In this document: in pieces, positions 36,388 through 62,775 of the stretch
Layout: each line of letters starts with the position of its first letter
How positions within the stretch are numbered: the first letter of the stretch is position 1
NCBI RefSeq assembly: GCF_039555335.1
Contig: NC_092636.1
Location: forward strand, 54,181,706-54,245,705
Direction of reading: 5' to 3'
DNA length: 64,000 nucleotides
Source: Amphiura filiformis
Taxonomy: Eukaryota > Echinodermata > Ophiuroidea > Amphilepidida > Amphiuridae
The notes under the pieces: generated by a model
Seen by the model: only the letters and a program-made list of their open reading frames with translations
The model's database searches: none
What the model was told of the DNA's origin: nothing
Translations under genes and position numbers: made by a program

Positions 36388-37504
36388 TAATAAAAAATAA
36401 TTAATAGGCTTAAAATGAAATAAAATAGAAATGAAATAAAATAAAATAGGCCTAAGTAAAACAAAATAACAAATCAAAAACATAATGAATACCAATCTTT
36501 AGTCGAAGCACATTTAATATATCGTAATAATATAGGCCTATTAAATTCAATCGAACCGGAGAGTCCATCAACATACTATTTGCTTTTGTACACGCTGGAC
36601 CCAGTACCGGTACTGCAAACACAGACAATCAACACTCAAAAGTCAACCAATACTATACACATACAACACCCCACTGTACCGCGGGAGTTGAAGCGATCGA
36701 TCGTGCATCATCAATCAACAGCAGCACATTACCCGCGGTTTAAAAAGGGGCGAAAGTGCACGGTGCGAAATTGAAAGAGGCGAAAGTGCACGGGTCCGAA
36801 ATTGAAAGGGTGCGAACCGTCCTGTTTCCCTCGTAAGCTAGGTATCCTAGGTGAATTCAAATTTGCCATCAAACTGCATCATTTTATATATCAAATTAAA
36901 GCCCTTGAGTAAACAAAGCCAAAACTGAAAACCTTTTTTCATAGCACTTTCCGTAGCAAAGTTACATCTTGTCAAAGACTGACTTTCATCAAAAAAGATT
37001 CAGCTAGCAAAATTCCCCAAAGCGGCATTTCGGGGTGTTTCTAGATCTTAGTCTCATGGCAATAGCAGCTTTTTTTAATAGAACTGCTATCAAAATCCCT
37101 CTAAAATTCCATGTGCGGGTGACTTATCACCATAAAAAATCATATATTTGGGTCAAGTGAAGTATAGAAAACATATTTATGTAGGTTTCTTTCTTCGGGC
37201 ACAAGTTTTAAATTTCTATGTAAAAATGCATTGACATTGTCGGCGAATTTGGCTGACCAGCAAATGTGTTAACTAAAAAAAGGTTTGCCGGGCAGCCTGG
37301 GTTACCTACGTAAGGCAAAGCTTACAAAAAAATGCTTACTTTTGCAACCACCGTGTCACACATTTCTTTTGGATCCCTTCGTAGCAAATGTGAAATACTG
37401 GCATTTTGTGAGCTGATGGTCCGTGTTATAGGACCAACACGACTTGAATACTGAATACTTCTGCAAAGGCAAACTTGACATGTTTTCCAAATGGAGGCTG
37501 CCAT
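10584..37504 (-). CDS. NARS2: mitochondrial asparaginyl-tRNA synthetase, complete 13-exon gene
   Basis: Exons in coding order: 37504-37340, 31524-31415, 31010-30890, 29694-29536, 28955-28893, 24257-24136, 23649-23517, 22177-22079, 21052-21015, 20389-20323, 19523-19392, 13304-13180, 10728-10584. All junctions are GT-AG and phases close, giving 1,479 nt and 492 residues (human NARS2 is 477). The enzyme charges mitochondrial tRNA-Asn with asparagine in the matrix. Residues 1-55 form an Arg/Ser-rich presequence without acidic residues until near its end. Residues 56-132 look like the OB-fold anticodon-binding domain. Class II motif 1 lies around the exon 4/5 join (FFQEAGFLQ, then DTPIITS), motif 2 is FRAEN at 259-263, and motif 3 is GFGLGFER ending at Arg466. 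The C-terminus HSCLL matches vertebrate NARS2 and separates it from cytosolic NARS1. The gene spans about 27 kb because its introns carry many transposons. Confidence in exact exon ends is high, as frame is kept throughout. Confidence 0.95.
11006..11057. other. 52-nt perfect-stem hairpin in the last NARS2 intron
   Basis: ATGTCACACATAAAGTGA at 11006-11023 is exactly complementary to 11040-11057. One C/A mismatch is followed by four more pairs (GCTG with CAGC) closing a GTCATG loop. It could be a short MITE core, a small RNA precursor or chance. The sequence shows only the fold. Confidence 0.7.
11615..12734. mobile_element. palindromic MITE with TTAA duplication, interrupted by a nested element
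   Basis: TTAA flanks both ends (11611-11614 and 12735-12738). Left-arm sequence containing GAGCACATCAGATACACC recurs inverted near 12690. Further arm sequence (CAAATAATTTTGATTT) continues inward. The middle is split by a second inverted-repeat element (11939-12609). The family also has a nearly intact copy at about 43650-44300 and a half copy at about 31770-31925. It lies in the last NARS2 intron. Confidence 0.8.
11939..12609. mobile_element. 671-bp inverted-repeat element nested in another MITE, TTAA duplication
   Basis: Ends AAGGAAATCTGTACCATAAA and the matching complement ending at 12609 extend for about 45 bp. Both sides carry TTAA (11935-11938 and 12610-12613). The TTAA target fits a piggyBac-type mobiliser. 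The interior has no recognisable transposase. Confidence 0.8.
12758..12948. mobile_element. foldback MITE, TGGGCTATTCCAG family
   Basis: The two arms carry a CCATACA...CCCTATGGAAGACATG block and its complement, with terminal GGCTATTCCAGG and GAACTGGAATAGCCCA. It is about 190 bp and almost wholly self-complementary. Its closest relative in the window is 18581-18767. Confidence 0.8.
13180..13304 (-). CDS. NARS2: NARS2 exon 12
   Basis: This exon encodes [17 protein letters not shown] and the following helix up to SYQ plus the first two bases of a Trp codon. It is part of the class II catalytic core. The acceptor TAG ends at 13305 and the donor is GTAAGC at 13179-13174. The gypsy element inserted 54 bp upstream of this exon's acceptor, in the intron before it. 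Confidence 0.94.
13359..13472 (-). repeat. gypsy 3' LTR
   Basis: This is base-for-base identical to 18195-18308. On the minus strand it runs from TGTGTTGATAATAAC to AATACAAGA. It is followed by the GGCAG (minus strand) target duplication. Confidence 0.93.
13962..15287 (-). CDS. gypsy integrase (3' part of pol)
   Basis: This 441-residue frame carries an integrase. Near residue 88 begins an HHCC zinc domain ([10 protein letters not shown], then CSTC). The DDE core follows: GTDLF, then SDNGPQF, then an NGQAEG motif with the catalytic Glu. The C-terminal region is basic and proline-rich. The first ATG (15287) is probably not a true start, because the frame continues pol after a break from the RT/RNase H region. 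The enzyme inserts the element cDNA into the genome. Confidence 0.88.
   Translation of the reverse strand: MVMTALPVSSSRLEEIRLETKKDPDLQTLSTVIQQGWPETKKLCPVNTTDYWKFREELTVVDNIIMKGVKIIMPKVLRHQMLQKIHEGHLGMEKCKQRAREVMYWPRINQQIDEIVKNCSTCNSHRSKQQAETLQSRPVPSRPWQKVGTDLFMCNNKNYLTVVDYFFQFVEVCLLGSTTSKTVINNLKSVFARHGTPCVVVSDNGPQFSSQEFRCFANEWDFTHNTSSPHYPQSNGQAEGAVKIVKQLIKKSVDSGQDIYRALQIYRSSPLECGKSPAELLYNRKLRSNLPMVDQLLDFQPIDTQAVKKKKEEIKYKQKLNYDKTACDLQPLQQGEHVRLQTYDTGSKQWSQRGVVMAKLPNRSYLVTNDNGEVLRRNRRHLLHTSGEHQEEHQSDQGASALSTPSTPPASPEVNNAARQEPTARTTRCGRVIKPPKLLDL
15410..16276 (-). pseudogene. gypsy reverse transcriptase and RNase H, frame-broken
   Basis: This frame holds the RT palm ([12 protein letters not shown], then the active-site block MMDDIIIW), the thumb, and the start of RNase H ([25 protein letters not shown]). 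It is cut off from the RT fingers upstream by a frameshift near 16445 and further stops before 16276. At the 3' side the frame ends at 15410 inside the RNase H/connection region, short of the integrase frame. The element copy is therefore unlikely to be autonomous, despite identical LTRs. Confidence 0.85.
16443..17246 (-). pseudogene. gypsy nucleocapsid knuckle, protease and RT N-terminus
   Basis: It starts with a zinc knuckle ([14 protein letters not shown]). An aspartic protease motif follows ([10 protein letters not shown]), then the RT fingers, ending near [11 protein letters not shown]. The frame then hits a stop caused by what looks like a single-base frameshift. It overlaps no other host feature. 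Confidence 0.82.
17263..17913 (-). CDS. gypsy Gag
   Basis: This 216-residue frame begins [15 protein letters not shown] at 17913, about 280 bp inside the 5' LTR. It has the usual gypsy capsid pattern: [12 protein letters not shown] near the N-terminus, then a helix-rich region with [12 protein letters not shown]. The frame is disrupted at its 3' end, where the first zinc knuckle should join the next frame. Gag forms the particle that packages element RNA. Confidence 0.8.
   Translation of the reverse strand: MAQFITQPAPLELQGNLAENWKRFHQRFDLYKEASGLSDKSDKQQTSTFLHIIGDQALDIYNSFTFDNETDKLKEVTQKFEEYCNPKKNVTYQRYLFFSRNQEPDESIDQYVTELKIRSQSCEFGDLLNSLIKDRIVCGITDISLRESLLRKTDLTLEKAITTCRAKEVTKQQAKELSGTLTKESADIDAINQGRENITQENTCICKLWKVWESPR
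18195..18308 (-). repeat. gypsy 5' LTR
   Basis: This is identical to 13359-13472 over 114 bp. The primer-binding-site-like TGGTGTCAGAA follows directly on the minus strand. Confidence 0.93.
18581..18767. mobile_element. foldback MITE, TGGGCTATTCCAG family
   Basis: CCAGTTGAAATCCGTACACC and ATGGAAGACATGACCTTAAT at the left pair with ATGTCTTCCATAGGGGGTGT and CAACTGGAATTGCCCA at the right. It lies 272 bp past the gypsy 5' LTR in the same intron. Confidence 0.8.
19392..19523 (-). CDS. NARS2: NARS2 exon 11
   Basis: This exon encodes 44 residues, [17 protein letters not shown] to NDDPST, in the catalytic core. It is phase 0 on both sides. The acceptor TTAG precedes 19523 and the donor GTAAGT follows 19392. 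Confidence 0.94.
19600..20068. mobile_element. decayed copy of the 8413-8940 foldback MITE
   Basis: It shares the GTCAAAATTTTAATATTT block at the left and the AAATGTAACTTTTATTACTA and TTTTTCTGGAATTGGAAGTA blocks at the right with the element at 8413-8940. The left terminus is too diverged to place exactly. Confidence 0.6.
20165..20309. mobile_element. foldback MITE, TGGGCTATTCCAG family
   Basis: GGCTATTCCAGTTGCAAACC at the left and TTTCAACTGGAATAGCCCAT at the right mark the arms. It ends 14 bp before the exon at 20323-20389, so it abuts the NARS2 donor site. A further fragment of the family lies at 20564-20639. Confidence 0.75.
20323..20389 (-). CDS. NARS2: NARS2 exon 10
   Basis: A 67-nt exon encoding [20 protein letters not shown] plus PK. 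It takes two bases of its first codon from the 38-nt exon 9. The acceptor is AACAG and the donor is GTAAGT. Confidence 0.92.
21015..21052 (-). CDS. NARS2: NARS2 38-nt microexon
   Basis: It encodes [12 protein letters not shown] plus two bases. It is recognised because it supplies exactly the missing codons and phase between exons 8 and 10, and it matches the corresponding stretch of NARS2. The acceptor is TTTTCAG and the donor is GTGTAAG-type, read as GT|GTAAGT. Confidence 0.88.
22079..22177 (-). CDS. NARS2: NARS2 exon 8
   Basis: A 99-nt phase-0 exon encoding [17 protein letters not shown] to SPGHK. It lies between motif 2 and motif 3. The donor GTACAT is weaker than others in this gene. Confidence 0.9.
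22810..22890 (-). repeat. possible tRNA-derived SINE or tRNA remnant
   Basis: On the minus strand, GGTTCAATTCCC (22837-22826) matches a Pol III B box. About 45 bases before it is an A-box-like stretch containing AGCTCCATTACATAGG. No complete cloverleaf could be drawn, so this is a weak call. Confidence 0.3.
22986..23461. mobile_element. candidate solo LTR
   Basis: This 476-bp segment begins TGTCA and ends TGACA. It has promoter-like order on the plus strand: GATTGGTC, GATTGGTT and CTATTGGA boxes, a TATA-like ATGTATATGG, a C/T-rich initiator region, and then AATAAA. No target duplication was found, and no second copy is in the window. It lies in the NARS2 intron between exons 7 and 8. Confidence 0.4.
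23517..23649 (-). CDS. NARS2: NARS2 exon 7, class II motif 2
   Basis: It encodes [20 protein letters not shown] and the following [16 protein letters not shown] with HLSEF is the motif 2 signature. The Arg binds the ATP alpha-phosphate in class II synthetases. The donor is GTGAGA. Confidence 0.95.
24136..24257 (-). CDS. NARS2: NARS2 exon 6
   Basis: It encodes [19 protein letters not shown], then [20 protein letters not shown]. The acceptor was placed at the second AG of CAGTAG, because using the first would put an in-frame TAG at the start. Confidence 0.92.
24299..24506. mobile_element. hAT-type MITE with perfect 8-bp duplication
   Basis: Ends CAGGGTTGTAGCTA and TAGCTATAACCCTG are inverted. 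ATTATGCT occurs at 24291-24298 and again at 24507-24514, an 8-bp target duplication. The interior repeats CCGGCACT words. A related copy lies at 41682-41892. Confidence 0.9.
24862..28693 (-). mobile_element. RTE-like non-LTR retrotransposon (LINE)
   Basis: The element reads on the minus strand from about 28693 to 24862. AATTGATG at 24854-24861 and 28694-28701 is a likely 8-bp target duplication. It encodes an APE-type endonuclease and reverse transcriptase. The stop codon lies almost at the 3' end and is followed only by an AAGCAAGT-type short tail, as in RTE-group elements. A 5' GC-rich region at about 28165-28440 contains another short frame. It sits in the NARS2 intron between exons 5 and 6, in the same orientation as the gene. 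Confidence 0.88.
24879..27410 (-). CDS. LINE endonuclease / reverse transcriptase
   Basis: This 843-residue frame begins inside the endonuclease (MGDFNARVG near residue 35, then [10 protein letters not shown]). RT motifs follow in order: [48 protein letters not shown] and KYLGAWM. The C-terminus has [13 protein letters not shown] and ends RGHHSN. ADD is the polymerase active site. The apparent ATG at 27410 is internal. The endonuclease N-terminus ([15 protein letters not shown]) lies in another frame at 27501-27728, so a frameshift lies between about 27410 and 27560. Confidence 0.88.
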   Translation of the reverse strand: MPNQRADEDIVENHYDSMRRAIESIPAHNLLIVMGDFNARVGLEDTKFTYHDTTNRNGKYLVELATEKNLIIANTQFRKKAGKLWTFTSPGGNKYQLDYILIRRKWRNSLQNAEAYNTFASVGSDHRIVSARIRLSLRKSKTLPRKSQFDWKSLSTDRNIQKRYTIEVHNRFEILEDMEETATDKYSRFIAANKEAAEKIIPAKKRSRRANFSRDPRVIKARDHIRETYEVYQLDTTDCKREEYKKAKKNLDDAYNKVIEADLSGKLREVERAHVNSKHGESWKLINDITGRKACSTGQLKGNTQSERVTNWYNHFKGLLGSPPDIDDEEEEITPILDELDIKVGPFDKEEYEEAKASLVEGKSCGEDNIPPEVLKRCNLDDIVLGFCNDALIKGKKPDQWSILNIVPIPKTGDLSSGNNYRGISLSSIVAKTYNRMILNRIRPEIDQHLRTNQNGFRVGRTTAGHILALRRLIEEVKAHNLPAIITFIDFKKAFDTIHRGKMLKILHATVFELIVEAIGKMYQNTKAKVISPDGETDLFEILAGVLQGDTLAPYLFVIVLDFALRIAIEGNEEELGFHLEKRRSRRVGPVVVTDFDFADDIALLSEEIHQAQELLHRVETSAAKVGLKMNGSKTKYMSYNNRRESITTNEGVELEEVDDFKYLGAWMKSTERDVKLRKAAAWRACSKLKKIWRSTLSRSFKLRIFAATVESVLLYGCEAWTITPKLAKGLDGCYTRMLRTVLNVHWKEHMPNADLYGDLPKLSHKIRERRTRFAGHCSRSDEPASKMVHWTPKHGRRKPGRPALTYIDILKNDTGLEVADFKTAMEDRKLWKAITVRGHHSN
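28893..28955 (-). CDS. NARS2: NARS2 exon 5
   Basis: A 63-nt phase-0 exon encoding [20 protein letters not shown] plus Q, immediately after the motif 1 helix. The donor is GTATGT. Confidence 0.93.
29536..29694 (-). CDS. NARS2: NARS2 exon 4, class II motif 1
   Basis: A 53-codon phase-0 exon encoding [20 protein letters not shown], then a stretch with [13 protein letters not shown] and the motif 1 helix [11 protein letters not shown]. Motif 1 forms the class II dimer interface. Confidence 0.94.
30240..30600 (+). pseudogene. remnant of a non-LTR reverse transcriptase C-terminus
   Basis: The frame at 30242-30469 reads [16 protein letters not shown], then VRPLVEYG, then QKTAARFT. This is the post-RT signature common to jockey/CR1-type elements (one-tract RRNL, RPxLEYA, RRAARF). 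It is short and decayed, without the catalytic core, in the NARS2 intron between exons 3 and 4. Confidence 0.65.
30890..31010 (-). CDS. NARS2: NARS2 exon 3
   Basis: It encodes [20 protein letters not shown] to IGPCDNE, the second half of the OB-fold domain. It completes a split Asp codon from exon 2. Confidence 0.93.
31333..31378. repeat. fragment of TGGGCTATTCCAG MITE
   Basis: CATGTCTTCCATAGGGATGT and TTTCAACTGGAATAGCC match the right arm of the MITE family seen at 18581-18767. Confidence 0.6.
31415..31524 (-). CDS. NARS2: NARS2 exon 2, OB-fold start
   Basis: It encodes [20 protein letters not shown] and the following [18 protein letters not shown]-x-KSVR with FLxLxDGS is the first-strand pattern of the aspartyl/asparaginyl synthetase anticodon-binding OB fold. 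Confidence 0.94.
32370..32795. repeat. left copy of a 430-bp direct repeat
   Basis: The segment from GGTGAATTCAAATTTGCC to about AAGGTTTGCCTG matches 36849-37290 with scattered changes. Both lie in NARS2 intron 1 and flank the 3.4-kb inverted-repeat element. No coding capacity is seen. Confidence 0.85.
33398..36829. mobile_element. 3.4-kb hAT-like non-autonomous element with long inverted repeats
   Basis: Long arms of about 165 bp, starting GGACGGTTCGCACCC at 33412 and ending with its complement at 36822, face each other. Each arm repeats a CCGTGCACTTTCGCC block twice. CTCGTAAG at 33390-33397 and 36830-36837 is an exact 8-bp direct repeat, consistent with an 8-bp target duplication. The interior is AT-rich with TTA and AAT microsatellites and a GC-richer patch at 35715-36000. 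No transposase frame is visible. Confidence 0.75.
34378..34431. repeat. TTA trinucleotide microsatellite
   Basis: About 17 uninterrupted TTA units lie inside the hAT-like element. A similar AAT array lies at about 36335-36396 and produces poly-Tyr and poly-Ile frames that are not genes. Confidence 0.95.
36849..37290. repeat. right copy of a 430-bp direct repeat
   Basis: It matches 32370-32795 and ends about 50 bp from the NARS2 exon 1 donor (37339). The two copies are offset by 4,479 bp. Confidence 0.85.
37340..37504 (-). CDS. NARS2: NARS2 exon 1, start codon and mitochondrial presequence
   Basis: ATG at 37504-37502 opens [20 protein letters not shown] and a further 35 residues. The first 40 residues are rich in Arg, Ser and hydrophobics and lack Asp or Glu, as expected for matrix import. 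The donor GTAAGC starts at 37339. The frame before this ATG is closed nearby, so the start is well supported. Confidence 0.9.
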
Positions 37505-37616
37505 CTTGGATCACTGCGATTGTCAAGAACAATGTTGCCACATTATATTAGGTGATCACCCAAATCAAGTATATTATGTTTATTGTTTGTTTTTGTGAAT
37601 TAAAGTTTGAACTAGA

Positions 37617-37890
<274 letters not shown>

Positions 37891-39204
37891 TCAACAATTC
37901 ATTCAACAATTCATTCCTGAGTGCACAAATTTGTCCAAGCAAAGTTTATTAGCCTATATAAACCATGATAACAATGCCTTGTCTCCCCGGCTAGCTCCGG
38001 GTTGTCTCCACAGTGCAGTGAGTCTGTGACCCGGGGTCTGCATTGCCAAAAAAGCTCCGGCCTCCCTCCCGGGCTCCAGGCTCCTTTTAAGCTCCTTTAG
38101 TTTGCATTCTTATATGTATGTACCCTTATAATAGTGAATTCTCAAAATGGAAAATCACCCCTCCCCCAAATTGTCCTTGCATCTTTTCTTTTAGCTTTTG
38201 CACGCTTTGCATGCACTGACCCATTATTTTAGCAAAATTCACCTTTTTTAGGCTAAAAATTAGGGCTGTTCAATAATTATGAGCTCGGGGAGGGTAAATT
38301 TTTTTTTGGGGGGGGAAGAAATTTTTGTCGAACCGGAAAGGGGAAAGCAATTAGCCAGGCGAGAGGGGGGTAAGTGGTTTTTGGCACACATTCATGGGGC
38401 TTATGAAACGCCGTAATATACAAATTTTTCTGTTCTACACGCAACATCTACACCAATAAGGTTTGCAAATTGGGATCCCAAAAATTTGGCATGTGTAAAA
38501 GGGGGGCAAAGATTTTCGGGGCAGTGGGTGGGGCAAGTGATTTTTGGCAGGACGACAGGGGGGGGGGGGGGCAAGCATTTTTGCGGGCAGAGCGTTCAGA
38601 AATTTTACCTCCCCCCCCCGGGTGCGGGGGTTAACTTAGGCCTATAAATTTTTGGAAAGAAAAATAGGGGAGGGGGTCATAAAATTTTTGAGACCAAAAT
38701 GTAGGGTGTCACAAGATGACCATAGATACAAGTAGGCCTACGGTGTGTTTTATTTTATTCAAAAAGACTGATAGAATTTTAGCCTGTTTAATACCCGGGT
38801 GTATCGGCGCAGTGCAGTGGTGGGGGACTGGGGGTCATACAATTTTTGTTGCTGAAATAGCCCGGGACTCGCAATTTTATTGACGCTGACCTTTTGTAAA
38901 TGTGGCCCCCCCCCCCTTCCCCCCAGCCCCTGAAGGGCTCATAAAATTCAAAAATTGTAGCCCCTGCATGCTACATGTATTTATTTGCGATTTTATCAAG
39001 TTTAGACAGAGGTCAATGATTGTGTCAGTTTCACTTCTGGCTGGCAACTTTGGTCGAAAAAACTGGCTGGACCCAATATTTCCCAAACCGGAAATCCTAT
39101 AGAAAATAAACACAATTCATGCAATAAGAATAAAATGCCGAGAACCAATTCATTATCACATGTGAATGTGCACGCCGGGTCGAAGGATCGAGAACATGTC
39201 TCTA

Positions 39205-39212
39205 GAAATTTC
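39205..39212. promoter_or_regulatory. heat-shock element core
   Basis: GAAATTTC is a perfect GAAnnTTC HSF dimer site, about 150 bp upstream of the HSP110 start codon. Only two clear pentamers are present, whereas strong elements have three, so function is unproven. Confidence 0.45.
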
Positions 39213-39352
39213 TACGGCAATCTAGTAGTATTTTAATCAACATTTTTATAGATATCGTGAGATCTGGTTGTGCATTATTGACTGCTGAATTGAGACACTC
39301 CAGTTCATTGCATCATTTCGATTTGAAAGGCTTCTTTTAGATCGGTTTTTAA

Positions 39353-60634
<21,282 letters not shown>

Positions 60635-61597
60635 AGACTCAGTACACCGGTCGATCTTACCGCTTCCGATGTTGATTAAGATACTTCTTGCATCGATCCC
60701 GAGATGCGGAAAAACCAATAGTCATTTTGTCCCACATAAATGAATAAATAACAAAAACCCCGATCCCCGGTGGACTCACCCAAAAGGTGACGCCACACCA
60801 TATGATCGCCTTTATCCTCCTTGGTCTCCGACTGACACAGACGCGCCTATCGATTGTTCATAGCACTGTGTATCAATTCTCGACCAAAGGCGAGATATAC
60901 GGTTGTAGTTTCACACCTTAGGTAAAACCAAACCGGTATTGTTCGGCTGAGGATAGTTTTGACGGCATTTTCTGGCGAAACAGTGACAAAAAAACGATCC
61001 AAAACTTAGCTACATATCGTGCCTCCGCTTGTATACGGGACACACGAAAGCAATTCAAAATGGCCGCTGGTTGACGCCATTCATTTTGTTTCCCACGTAA
61101 AACAACCATTGCAGCCTGTAAGTTACAATAGATGTTTGTACATACACATTGTATTTCATGTACGGTAGGTTATTGTTGCTATGTTAGGGTGATTACTCTA
61201 TCGTTATGTCTTCATTACCGTCCAATAAAGACGAGTTAATCAGATATTCATACGGTGGGGATTGGTAGGGACCCGTCTGACATTTTAGTAATAAAGTTAG
61301 CCAGTCCTTACTTTACCACTAACGTTAGCGACCAGCCTCCGTGCTCAGGTTTGCTTACTGGGCTTGAGTCGCGTGTTGGGGGTAGTGCCCCTCCCTTTCT
61401 CCTCGCTTCGCCTCGCCCTGTCGGGCTTGCCCTTCCTGGTGACGGAGCGGGACCCACACCCGCTCTGTTTCACCCACAGGAGTGCTCACGATCTTCTAGA
61501 TGTCTTTCTTTTGCTTAGGACTCTCCGAGTTCCAGCTTGACGATTGGGATAGGCTCCGTCATCGCCATAAGACGAAGAAGAAATCTACCAAGGGCAC

Positions 61598-62055
61598 TGG
61601 TAAGGTCGACACGGTGGATTCTGCTGTGACAGCCCCTATGGGTCATGGCAGGTCTGCTTAAGGGGCTCCGTCCCCGGACAAGCAGGCGGTTCCTTCGGGA
61701 CTGCTAAGCGTCCAAAGGCTCAGCAGCCAGCGAAAGCACTGACTATACGCCGGAGCAAAGTAGCAGGCAGCAGAGCGGTAACCACCAGCTTAAACCCTAG
61801 CGGGTTTTGCAGCAGGAGGATACCAGTCGACACGGTAGATTCTGCTGTGACAGCCCCTATGGGTCATGGCAGGTCTGCTTAAGGGGCTCCGTCCCGGACA
61901 AGCAGGCGGTTCCTTCGGGACTGCTAGCGCGTCCAAAGGCTCAGCAGCCAGCGAAAGCACTGACTATACGTCGGAGCAAAGTAGCAGGCAGCAGAGCGGT
62001 AACCACCAGCGGAAACCCTAGCGGGTTTTGTAGCAGGAGGATACCAGCCCTCTAG
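61598..62055 (+). repeat. 228-bp tandem duplication in DIRS copy 2
   Basis: GTCGACACGGTGGATTCTGC (with GTAG in the second copy) to AGCAGGAGGATACCA occurs twice head to tail. The first DIRS copy has a single related segment at about 51470-51660. Confidence 0.85.
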
Positions 62056-62280
62056 CGAAAATCCTCACGGGTTTTTAGCAGGAGGACACCCGCCTGTTGC
62101 AGGCATGTCTCACGGGCTCAAACAGCCACAGTAGTAGCCAGCGACGGGCAGCATGCAAGGGTACCCGGGCTTGCCTGGGTTGAACCCTAGCATGCATGGG
62201 TTCAGCAGAGACGATACCGCTGCTAACGCTGTGGGTGTAGTCTTAGCAGAACCAACTGGGGTTGTCACACGGCAGCGCCC

Positions 62281-62775
62281 ATGGCGGGACCGCCGAGTGA
62301 TACCCTGGGCCCTAGAATAGCTGCTGGCTGTCCACAGGGACTGGCTGGCGATTATTCAGGGGTTGGGCTCGCAGTCTCTCACGGGACAGCGACCCAGGTG
62401 CATTCGGTGGCAGCTACAAAGACGAGCTACGGCTTGACTTCAGTGGTAGCCGCTATGCACCCGCCCATAGCTGCCGTGAGTGGTCCGCCACACACAGCGA
62501 CCTTGGGCGAAGCTCTAGAGGGTACAGTAAGTAGCTTGAACAGCCTAGCTGATCAACAACCCACTTATGTCCTCGAGAGCCAGCGGAGCGTGGGTGATCC
62601 ATTACCGTCAATGGGTCAATTACCCTCTCTTGATCGATCACTGTCAAATCAACAGGGCATAGCTCCATTGATTGACGCTGCCTATTCAGGTGGCGAGGTG
62701 ATTGATCGGGGTATGCACGCTCAGCTACCCGTGGTACTAGGCAAGCTCCCTCTAGCCAAGGGACAGCCAGTATAG
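62281..62775 (+). CDS. DIRS copy 2 ORF1 middle region
   Basis: A 164-residue frame starting MAGPPSDTLGPRIAAGCPQG, parallel to residues around MVGPPSDSLG of the first copy's ORF1. It shares YGLTSVVA and SLADQQPTYVLESQ. It is truncated by a stop where the first copy stays open. Confidence 0.6.
   Translation: MAGPPSDTLGPRIAAGCPQGLAGDYSGVGLAVSHGTATQVHSVAATKTSYGLTSVVAAMHPPIAAVSGPPHTATLGEALEGTVSSLNSLADQQPTYVLESQRSVGDPLPSMGQLPSLDRSLSNQQGIAPLIDAAYSGGEVIDRGMHAQLPVVLGKLPLAKGQPV

Noticed and set aside
36282..36495. Poly-Tyr and poly-Ile frames
   Set aside because: They come from the AAT repeat within the hAT-like element.
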